Shown here: positions 56,762 through 64,000 of the stretch, one piece after another
Position numbering within the stretch: position 1 is the stretch's first letter
Layout: the number at the start of each line of letters is the position of its first letter
Source: Sipunculus nudus
Taxonomy: Eukaryota > Annelida > Sipuncula > Golfingiida > Sipunculidae
Length of the DNA stretch: 64,000 nucleotides
NCBI GenBank assembly: GCA_026874595.1
Contig: CM049311.1
Span: 33,003,176 to 33,067,175, forward strand
Direction: 5' to 3'
The notes under the pieces: model-generated
Databases searched by the model: none
What the model saw: only the letters and a program-made list of their open reading frames with translations
What the model was told of the DNA's origin: nothing
Made by a program: the position numbers and the translations under genes

Positions 56762-59220
56762 GGAAGATAAAGGATACCTCAGTGAAGATGATAACGAGCG
56801 CCGATCTAGACGAGGAAGGTCACGTGAACGTTACCCAGGGTGAAGCCTTCGCAGTCACGTGCGTTACCAACGCAGCCAATGTGGTACCTGTGCTCACGCT
56901 GGGCCTGGGTAACAGGAATCTTCAAGAGTATATGGAACGTCCGAAAGTTGAACCCTACAAACACGAGAAGTAAGTCGAATAGGCCTATGTTATTTTCTCT
57001 ATGATTTCACACGCTAAGATTTCCCTCGGTTTGTTGCAGTAACCTTAAGCAGACTTTACACTAGAGCGAATTCCTATTACTAGCATAGTACCTGTTCTAT
57101 TGCTACCACAGGCCCCTTCGGCCGAATTCGCGAGGGACTGGCCGGGTTTTTTGGCTTTGGTGAAGCTCATTGGCGCAGTTTCTGCCAGATTGCACTCTTC
57201 GAGAAGTTTTCAAATAAAAGTCAAATTCCTTGGGATTCATGGTTAAATATGAAAAATGACCCTTAGGAAACTTGGCATCGTTTCCGGCAGATTAAGACAC
57301 TTAAAGTGGTATTATAAGTCCGTTTCATCGGGTCGGTGATGACTGTATTTGGTGATTTCTCAGCTCTTGGTCAAACTCACAGTCTGAAACAGAAAAATAA
57401 AAAAAAAGGATCAGATGCATAAACATGATTTGTCTGTCTGAAATGTGTCATATATACATAATGTATTGAGATATAAATAAAAAGGATAATTATTTTTATT
57501 GAGAGACTCATATACTTAATCAAATGTACAGGTTGTATCTCTCAAATAATCTGAATATTCATTTAAATCACTCTTGAATGGCACACATGTTATTCGACAT
57601 GAGATGAAAACAGTAATTTTCAAACAGGTTACATTATCTTATATGTAAAGCAGTGGTATCATCATGATGATACCAAAGGAGTGTAAATTCATATAAGCCA
57701 ATATGTGATACACAGGCGGGTCAGATATATCTCTAGTATATTTAACTAACAATATATCAACACTCTTACCCACAATTTACAAAATACACACCACGGATAG
57801 TGATACCACCAAACCAGAGATCGTGAGATTTGTAGAACCCAGTTTTGGTATAAACTGTAAATTTACCAAAAAATATATGTATAATACGTGCCAATTAAAG
57901 ATTTCTACATTAGTTTGCGAAACAAGGCATAAAGGTAAACTCACCAAAAACATGGGATTATTCGAGATTGTACGCCTGTGAGACCTGCTGCAAAGGTCAA
58001 AGATGGCGGTCAAGTACTGAAAATGCCCGGAAGATAAACAAAGGAAACGCGCGCGCGCGAGCGCCCTGAGACATTAGATGGCCATAAGGCAAGATAGCAC
58101 TCCAGTGCTGGTCCATTTCAGGGTAGTGTACCGTAGAGCGAGTAAAGTACGACCGGGCCGTGAAGTATGGTACTATCATGAAAGAAACACGATAGACTAC
58201 CGTGAAACTACAGCCATGTCTAAGAGTGTAGGTTTTTGCTGCCGTTGGTTTATTTGTCTGCATGTCAATGTCTGTTGGCAACATTACTGCAAAATCTTAT
58301 GAAATCTTTACGGAAGCTCACCACTGGTACAAGGATTAGATGATTAAAGTTTGCGGGTGATCCGAACCACCATCTGGATCGAGGTATTTAAATTTGTTAA
58401 GGAAAAATACTACATCTCTGACAATACCACATGGGGTAATGAGCTGCCGTAGGGGAGGTCTGCGCTCTATGAATGTTTTTAGTGGTGTGCCGATTAATCG
58501 ATAAAATCGATGATTTTCTTTCAAACCCAATAAATTGATTGCTATTTTGCATAATCAATTAAAAAGCGATTAAGTGTGCACATGCATAGAATCTAATGCT
58601 GACAGACTGAGAGATATACGAACACAAAGTAACGAACAGCACCAAAACGAAACCTTGCCAACCCAACAACCGTCCGACTGCAAGTCGACCTTGGATGCGG
58701 GTTGACTGATGGTTTTATTATGAAAACCGATGTTCATGTCAGACCATTTACTGGGGTCAATATTTTAGGCACTAGTAAACAGCAGATTTCAAGGTTATAT
58801 ATAGAGTCTATATAATAATAGATTAATGATCGATCATCGATAGTGATTTTAAAACCTGCTCCTACCACTAGTGTTTCTCTAGTTATTTTTTTTTTTAATT
58901 TCACAGAATCCCGTCCATAGGTATGTATGAGGTAACAAACCAGGTGACTGTGAAAGCTAAAGCCGTATCAATCTCCTGTGACGACCACGGCAAAACGCTG
59001 ACCTGCTCCGCGGCCGCTCCTGTCAGGCAAAAGGTCACCACAGGGCTCAAGGTCAAGGTCGTAGGTAAGTTTAACTGGCTTGGCCACATTATGCTTCTTT
59101 TGCCCAGGTGCAGTGGCGTCAATTTATCTTCCAGGGGGGGGGGGGGATGACTCGCAATGGTGGGGGGGGGGGGGGGATGAGAGGCGTGGAGGGTAGTCAA
59201 AATTGGGATAAAACAGACAT

Positions 59221-59281
<61 letters not shown>

Positions 59282-61079
59282 TTTTATTGTCCGAGTGACA
59301 TATAAATTATATATTTATCAATTAAGTATAAGGTTTTTAAAAATAAGGTGTTATAAATATGTTAATTCTAAACCATTTAGATATTAATATTTCATAGAAA
59401 ACTTATAAATGGAACCAAAGTCTATAATTCTGTTTATTTATATATTTCATTTGAAATATATAAATATTATTCTCTGAAAAGTTGGGGGGGATGATTACAT
59501 TGACCATCCCCCCCTTGCCAAAAAGTGGGGGGGGTACCCCCCCCCCTCCCCCCCTGTATTGACGCCCCTGCCCAGGTGTTTGATTTTGCATGCACGAATT
59601 CGAACGTGAACGATGTCATACCGTGGAACTCGTGGTGACATAAACCCTTTGAAACAAAGTTTTCTTTTTGCTGATACTGACCATTTTCTAATTCCATTAG
59701 AGTTGATAGAAATTCTGATGGAACCATATAAAATGCTTATATTGTTTCCTTTGACTAAAAGTAAAACCCTGCTTTTAAGTGTTTATTAAAAATTCACATT
59801 ACCATGGTAACATAATCTTCATATCAATTCTGATTCTCCTATAGCTAGTCATCAATTTGACATCAAACAATTAACTCTTTAACTGTCATATATTATACTT
59901 TGCCGAAGCTATTTATAAACACAGCAACCTTTATAGCACGTAGAAGTTGGACTCTTGTATTATATTATAGTCCACGGGTCTCAATCAACCTGAATAATGT
60001 CTGCGAATTAACGTTTTTAACCTTTGATTAAACAGCACACTAAGTTACTAGTCATGAATACTGCTTTCTCTGAAGAGACGATTTGTTTTGGTAAGAGAAT
60101 GAAAAATTAATTGTTCACAACTTTTTATATTCAGAATATATCTTTTATATGGCAAAAGCAAACTTACCCTTAACTAACTGCATCTAAACTAACTTAGCCT
60201 TAACTAAAGTTGCATCCTAATTATAAAGAAAACTGCATTAATTTCCTTATTACCCTTAAACCAGAGACATACATATGTCCCAGCCACTCTGCCAGCTCAT
60301 GTCTCCCGTCAACCAACGGCCCTCACGTCTCCTTCCACTGTACCATCTCATGCCCCCCTTTAGGTCGAAGGGGATAGTGGCATTATATTTACATGCATAC
60401 GAGCATTACCTTAGCTCCAATATTACATCAATTAAATATCACATGCATCTTCTCGAGAGCGCTCGGTTGAGCAGAGATCTTACCTCAGCAAGCCAATCAA
60501 ACCAAGCGTGATATGACATGAATTATTAACAAAACAGGTGAGCTAATCAGGTGGCTCGCGTACGACCCGTCCACGCGGCAGGAGAAACTTATCTGTTGTT
60601 ATTTATAGATCAACCGTCTTGTGATGTAAGATGTTATCGAAAACCTGACCAATCATATAAAAGCTTCTAACCTGGTGCGTTTCAGTGCATACGTTCTTGT
60701 TGAAAAGGCCTGTGAAAAGTTTTGATTTCTGTTTACTGTTCACTTCTGATAGGCTGTTCTGATGCAGGCCCCATCACATGTGCACTTGTTCAAAATCATT
60801 ATATATTAGGGCAAGAGGCCCGCTGAAGCAAAGTTTCTGCTCAACCTAGCAAGCGAATTGTACCGATTCTACCATATTAAAATTTCTACTTTGGTCTATG
60901 GAATTTGTGTATAATGTTAAAATGACGATGATTTTATTACGTTCGAACATTTTTAACCATTTTTATTGATATTTTAATTTTCAGGTTGCGTGAGCTCGCC
61001 GGCAGGGGGAGCCAGTGTTGTTGGTGCCACGGCGCTGAACGTTCTACTTTCCGTAATGCTATTCATCAATATCCTGTGA
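47188..61079 (+). CDS. Ig gene 2: secreted or GPI-anchored two-Ig-domain protein, six exons, 297 aa
   Basis: Exons are 47188-47227, 49561-49860, 54509-54601, 56762-56969, 58907-59064 and 60985-61079; they sum to 894 nt, the same as gene 1. Phases are 1,1,1,2,1. Residues about 1-21 ([21 protein letters not shown]) are a clear signal peptide. The V-like domain has B-strand Cys in FSLLCRL, Trp in VEWTWTSF and [12 protein letters not shown]. Domain 2 has [11 protein letters not shown] and [17 protein letters not shown]. The tail [17 protein letters not shown] runs hydrophobic to the very end, as GPI signals do. Sequons NFS and NVT are present. Tandem, same-orientation placement with gene 1 indicates gene duplication; domain 1 loops have diverged more than the domain 1 end and domain 2. 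Function unknown; surface recognition or adhesion is inferred. Confidence 0.9.
47560..47790. repeat. TA-rich low-complexity zone
   Basis: Interleaved TATATA, TATATACAT and TATATAAGTA tracts, ending in an uninterrupted TA array from about 47758 to 47790. Confidence 0.9.
49248..49303. repeat. (AAT)n trinucleotide microsatellite
   Basis: About 18 AAT units preceded by CAACAACAACAA. The reading frame through it is a repeat artefact. Confidence 0.95.
49561..49860 (+). CDS. Ig gene 2 exon 2 (V-like Ig domain, A to E strands)
   Basis: 300 nt, phase 1 at both ends, TTGTTCAG acceptor and GTATGA donor. It encodes [15 protein letters not shown], then [31 protein letters not shown] and FVKILRVR. It keeps the same framework as the paralogous exon with one extra codon overall. 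Confidence 0.92.
50690..50850 (-). repeat. Inverted relative of the 35640-35765 repeat
   Basis: Read on the minus strand it contains CACTACATTTATACCTACGC, CAGATTGTGACGCC and ACAAACCCTTAACAGAAGAG in the same order as 35640-35765. Confidence 0.7.
51391..51853. repeat. 232-bp tandem duplication
   Basis: TATTTGTAATAATTGGCATT starts at 51391 and again at 51623. The two copies, ending in an A run and GGTTTATTCATT, are nearly identical apart from A-run length. Confidence 0.96.
52090..52370. repeat. Old dispersed repeat
   Basis: AGAATTTGCACTCAGAGAGG at the start, TTTCATCAAAATCCATAACT in the middle and GACAGACAGACAGAC with CGCCTTTTGGCGGGGATAAT at the end resemble a widely dispersed animal repeat. 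This is from memory of the style, not a database match. Confidence 0.5.
53609..53630. repeat. (TCTG)n microsatellite
   Basis: Five TCTG units. Confidence 0.85.
54509..54601 (+). CDS. Ig gene 2 exon 3 (F and G strands)
   Basis: 93 nt, phase 1 at both ends, TTATTCAG acceptor, GTAAGA donor. It encodes [20 protein letters not shown] and ends VKSINIA. Same length and same DAKPWESG and INIAG edges as gene 1, but the downstream intron has no minisatellite. Confidence 0.9.
54790..54966. repeat. TA-rich microsatellite zone
   Basis: Degenerate TATATAATTAT tracts end in a clean TA array of about 20 units (54925-54966). Confidence 0.93.
55948..56014. repeat. (TA)n microsatellite
   Basis: About 30 TA units with one early interruption. 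Confidence 0.96.
56705..56757. repeat. (TA)n microsatellite abutting a splice acceptor
   Basis: About 26 TA units run to within five bases of the exon 4 acceptor AG at 56760-56761. They replace the usual pyrimidine tract. Confidence 0.95.
56762..56969 (+). CDS. Ig gene 2 exon 4 (second Ig domain, first half)
   Basis: 208 nt, phase 1 to phase 2, GTAAGT donor. It encodes [20 protein letters not shown], then [20 protein letters not shown] and [13 protein letters not shown]. It is aligned with gene 1 exon 4 apart from one fewer codon. The acceptor is the unusual TATTATAG after a TA array. Confidence 0.9.
56970..58906 (+). other. Ig gene 2 intron 4
   Basis: A possible further MITE lies near 58479-58872: it starts TAGTGGTGTGCCGATTAATCG and ends CCTACCACTAG. 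Its ends match only weakly and no target duplication is clear. A CGCGCGCGCGAGCGCC run sits at 58049-58064. No additional exon is supported. Confidence 0.45.
58907..59064 (+). CDS. Ig gene 2 exon 5 (second Ig domain, second half)
   Basis: 158 nt, phase 2 to phase 1, TTTCACAG acceptor with a long T run, GTAAGT donor. It encodes [20 protein letters not shown], then [20 protein letters not shown] and LKVKVVG. It is identical in length to the gene 1 exon and keeps both cysteines. Confidence 0.92.
59111..59570. mobile_element. Complete hAT-type MITE with 8-bp target duplication
   Basis: It begins CAGTGGCGTCAATTTATCTT and ends GTATTGACGCCCCTG, giving a short TIR (CAG(T/G)GGCGTCAAT). CCCAGGTG flanks it exactly on both sides (59103-59110 and 59571-59578). 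An 8-bp duplication and CAG ends are hallmarks of hAT elements. Inside are two G runs, a (AT)n array (59223-59278) and a C run. Sister copies are at 26060, 33682 and 46596. Confidence 0.9.
59223..59278. repeat. (AT)n microsatellite inside MITE
   Basis: About 28 AT units at the internal position shared by the MITE copies. Confidence 0.96.
60765..60870. repeat. Interspersed segment related to 36415-36515
   Basis: CCCATCACATGTGC, then CAAAAT(C/T)…TATA, G(C/T)C(C/A)(C/G)CTGAAG, AAGT(T/C)TCT(G/A)CTCAACC recur with substitutions in gene 1 intron 2. The two sit in non-equivalent introns, so this is a dispersed repeat rather than an exon. Confidence 0.5.
60985..61079 (+). CDS. Ig gene 2 exon 6 (GPI-type C-terminal tail)
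   Basis: The TTTTCAG acceptor leads in phase 1 to [20 protein letters not shown] and [11 protein letters not shown], then TGA (61077-61079). SSPAGGAS offers small residues for GPI attachment, and the tail is hydrophobic to the last residue. Confidence 0.92.
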
Positions 61080-61490
61080 AAACTTTAATATACACAAATA
61101 GTTTAAATGGTAGTTGCGATGGTTGAAGACGGTATCAGCTTCGAAATTACTTATAACTTTAAATAATCAAGAGCTATATAGTGTATATATATTGTATATA
61201 GCTATATATATATATATCTAGTAGGCCTATATTAAAAAAGATTATATTCACGTAAAACTAAACTTACAGTGAGCAATATTTGCTGTTGGGCATTTACAAA
61301 TTTGCTTTTTTGCTTTGCGAGACCCCACACATGCATAAATGTTCATTTGCTATGTAAAGAGAGTTTTTTTTTAGAATTCTACATGCGGGAAGTAGAATTA
61401 ATTAGCTCCATAGAACTCCGGCGTGGAGTTCTCATGACCGTCTGCATATATGCACATTAATATCTTCCTGTTAAGGTTTGTCAGTGGTCT

Positions 61491-61545
61491 AATAAACCAC
61501 TAGTTGTTTACCGAAACTTGATGTCTGTTTCATTTTTTCAATAAA
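61491..61545 (+). promoter_or_regulatory. Candidate polyadenylation signals of Ig gene 2
   Basis: AATAAA at 61491-61496 and again at 61540-61545, the second followed by GTGTGTCTATTTTTTG. They lie about 410 and 460 bases after the stop codon. Confidence 0.5.
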
Positions 61546-61633
61546 TATTTTGAATTTATCATGTGTGTCTATTTTTTGTTAGTCTCTGAGAAATTCATGA
61601 GAAATAAGAAAGTTGTCCAGACGTAACGATCGT

Positions 61634-61662
61634 GGGGGGGGGGGGGGGGGTGGGGGGGGGGG
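61634..61662. repeat. Poly-G run
   Basis: Almost pure G with one T; among the longest in the window. Confidence 0.95.
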
Positions 61663-62220
61663 CGACTACGGGCCGACCATTACCATCTGCGAGATTTGCT
61701 TTAACTTATGAATCTTAATGTTTTCAAAAGGAGGCGGGGGGGGATGCTATATCTTTTGCTAGTTAATAGGGTGCCATTTTCAATAAAATAAAATTCTCCA
61801 TGAAACTGTGTGTCGTTTTTAATTCCTGTGTATAATGGCTAGGTCCAAGGATATCGCAGAATTTTTTTTTTCATTTTATATCCATTAGACACAAATTTCA
61901 AAAAGGTCCGGTCAGAAATTTATATAGCTGATAGAATTTTACAAGCAGGGGAAAATCGACTGCCAGTCTTTCGCCATATCCACACTATTGCAGTTCACCG
62001 ATATTTGATGAACTGTTCAAAATGTTCCTTCATTAAGCATCAGAAGATAGGTGTTTAGTGATCAATATCTATTTAAAAAAAAAATCATGATAAAATGAAT
62101 TGGGTTGTACACGATTTCATGTGGGGTTTATTCAGAGTTCAATTACATATAAGGTTACTAATAACTACATTTTACAAGTAGTTGAGAATATCGGCTGCTC
62201 TACTTCACACAATTCACAAT

Positions 62221-62265
<45 letters not shown>

Positions 62266-62660
62266 ATTATTGAGTTCCGGGCGTTTTCTACGTTTGTCGT
62301 TTGTCAAGTCTAAATATATATTGAGGTAACTACTAATACATACTGCAAATGTAGGTTCAAAATTCAATTTACAAACTGAATGAACAACCATCTTTTCCCC
62401 TTTTTTTACTAAGTGACAATCGAATAACGCAACAGATTCTGGCGGAACTTATTCAAACCTAAAGGAATTTGAACCGTGCATTCACGGTTCACTCTTTTGC
62501 CATATGCATGGGAAATCAATAAAAAATGAAAAGCTTTTTTTTTTTTTTTTTTTTGCAAAATGTTTAAAGATTTAAATCCGGGCTTAATTTGTAAGGAAAA
62601 ACTGTTTTTTTTTCATGTCCTAAATGTTGGGATATAATATGACTTGTCTCCCCTGGTTGA

Positions 62661-62680
62661 CCCCCCCCCCCCCCCCCCCC
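62661..62680. repeat. Poly-C run
   Basis: 20 consecutive C residues after TTGA, the same context (TTGACCCCC) as the C runs at 34026 and 44102. Confidence 0.95.
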
Positions 62681-63130
62681 GCGTTTGAGTACACCCCTGG
62701 TAGCGAAAACTCAGATATAAGAAACATCAGGCAAATATGATCATAGGTAAATAAAATATGGACATCTGGACTGGACTAGTATTTAATACAACACTATATT
62801 GTCATAACGATATACATCAATTAACTGGATATGGCCTACTACACAAATTGAGCCAAGCGTCATGACTTACTAAAAACGTACACAAAAATGTGTTGTCTGT
62901 GGACAGACACTGCGTAAATTTAGATCACAGGGGTAATTTCCCACTGCTTCGTATACAGCGTTGAATCCCTGGTAACGATTTGCCCGAAAATACTTCACCC
63001 TCCCAGGCCATGTGGATGAGGGTAATTCATCCGTTAGGCCACACCAAGAAATACAATGGTGCAAAGTCTCCGAGCGAGTTGTTTTTTTCATTATTGGTGA
63101 AAACAGAATAGGAAGAAAATTACCAAAATA

Positions 63131-63420
63131 TGTGGTTCAGAGGTAGTGTACAGTACCCAAAATCGTGGGTTCGTGAGTTCAAAGCTCATCTTAGGACTGA
63201 GAAATTTCACGGTCGGCTCCCATCAAGGATGAGCGCTCTGCCGGCTTAATCGGAAGGCGGGTATCCACAGTCGTGTAACGCTTACAAACGAGTGCGTCTT
63301 TTGGTGTATCCTCGATGTTATGTCCCAGAAACAGAGATGATTGCACACCCAGGACTCGCAGGTGTGGCAGCCACCTGGCCAAGGTGACACCAGAATACAA
63401 ATAACATGATGAGAAGCGTG
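63131..63420 (+). mobile_element. Possible tRNA-derived SINE
   Basis: TGGTTCAGAGGT resembles an A box and GAGTTCAAAGCTC a B box about 45 bases later, a near-normal tRNA spacing. The downstream body has GTCGGCTCCCATCAAGGATG and GGTGTGGCAGCCACCTGGCC. No tail or target duplication was found. Confidence 0.35.
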
Positions 63421-64000
63421 TTCTGCCTACCTGCCAAGTAGTCTCGAGCCGAAACGGAAAAATTCAGATTTGAATTAGAAAAGACAGCATAAACATGAAG
63501 GCGGTTACCTTCATAAAAAATCTTAAAAAAAAGTTTCACGTAGAATATACAAATGTGCTTCATATGCTGAAATGATGCCTATATTGTCTCCCCCTCAGGT
63601 TCGGTTTCAACATGCATTAATCTAATAATAAAATATTCCTAAAAACAAGTAGACAAGGGGTGCTTAAACAGACTATAGCAGCATGTCTAGAACTTAACAC
63701 TCATTCCCTTTCAGAATATAGAAATATCTAAATTAAAGTTGACCAGCGAATAAAAGTAGCACAACGTAGAACAAACATTTTATCGGCTTTGCCTCAGTGG
63801 TGCTTTTCAGTCACGGGCCATGTGTATGCTGGTATGTAGCAGGCCGGCTGCGGTTAATTGGAGGCAGGAAGCCGCTACCATTGGACAAGGTGTCACCGCC
63901 ATTTTTCACCCATCATGCACCCCTGCTAGCCACATGTGCACTGAACTGATTACCCGAGGTCAAATTCATCTGATCACACCTTACAGAGCAAATATGGCGG
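63421..64000. other. Window end, no feature recognised
   Basis: Ordinary mixed-composition sequence. No reading frame with splice or domain support is present. Confidence 0.4.

Larger units (their letters stand above)
61600..63120. other. Gene-free stretch after Ig gene 2
   Basis: It contains a G run (61634-61662, one T), a TA zone near 62222-62268, a T run at 62537-62554 and a C run at 62661-62680. No exon is supported. Confidence 0.5.

Overview
This is intron-rich, strongly AT-rich eukaryotic DNA with no sign of bacterial organisation. The coding sequence is a small set of short exons with GT-AG introns. The rest is microsatellites, minisatellites, small terminal-inverted-repeat transposons and tRNA-derived SINE-like sequence. 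The style of the repeats and the small GPI-type immunoglobulin genes suggest a marine invertebrate, most likely a mollusc such as a bivalve. That assignment is inference from style; no species-diagnostic sequence was identified.

Three genes can be supported. (1) Minus strand, 9008 to about 21882: seven exons of a PIG3/TP53I3-like NADPH quinone oxidoreductase. All junctions agree in phase, but the 5' end is unresolved because the reading frame is interrupted near the expected start. (2) Plus strand, 32427-41633, and (3) plus strand, 47188-61079: two tandem paralogues with the same six-exon structure (intron phases 1,1,1,2,1). Each encodes exactly 297 residues: signal peptide, a V-like Ig domain, a second Ig-like domain and a hydrophobic C-terminal tail of the GPI-anchor type. 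A single orphan exon-like segment of an unrecognised protein lies on the minus strand at 28090-28263.

Layout. 1-9000: no confident gene; it holds a 45-bp-arm hairpin and a 777-bp MITE with TTA target duplications. 9000-21900: the oxidoreductase, whose introns hold a 660-bp TIR element, a 42-bp minisatellite and long arrays of AGGTCA-type half-sites. 22200-23400: a 24/27-bp minisatellite that is open in several frames on both strands. 23400-32000: repeats and microsatellites. 32000-41700: Ig gene 1, with an expanded intron 3. 41700-47100: intergenic, with a 34-bp minisatellite, a foldback element and nested MITEs. 47100-61100: Ig gene 2. 61100-64000: no gene seen.

The most interesting structural observation occurs in two unrelated genes here. 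In each, an intronic minisatellite is built from the 3' end of the preceding exon together with its 5' splice site. In Ig gene 1 the 48-bp unit carries a 30-nt, AG-and-GT-bounded, phase-matched potential micro-exon, and the array was then amplified again in about 408-bp blocks. In the oxidoreductase the 42-bp unit copies the exon 3 end and donor, and an 88-bp unit carries part of the exon itself. The shared pattern suggests that exon/donor boundaries seed tandem arrays in this genome, leaving many decoy splice donors downstream of the real one. Ig gene 1 with its repeated exon end is the best candidate in the window for an undescribed source of variation.
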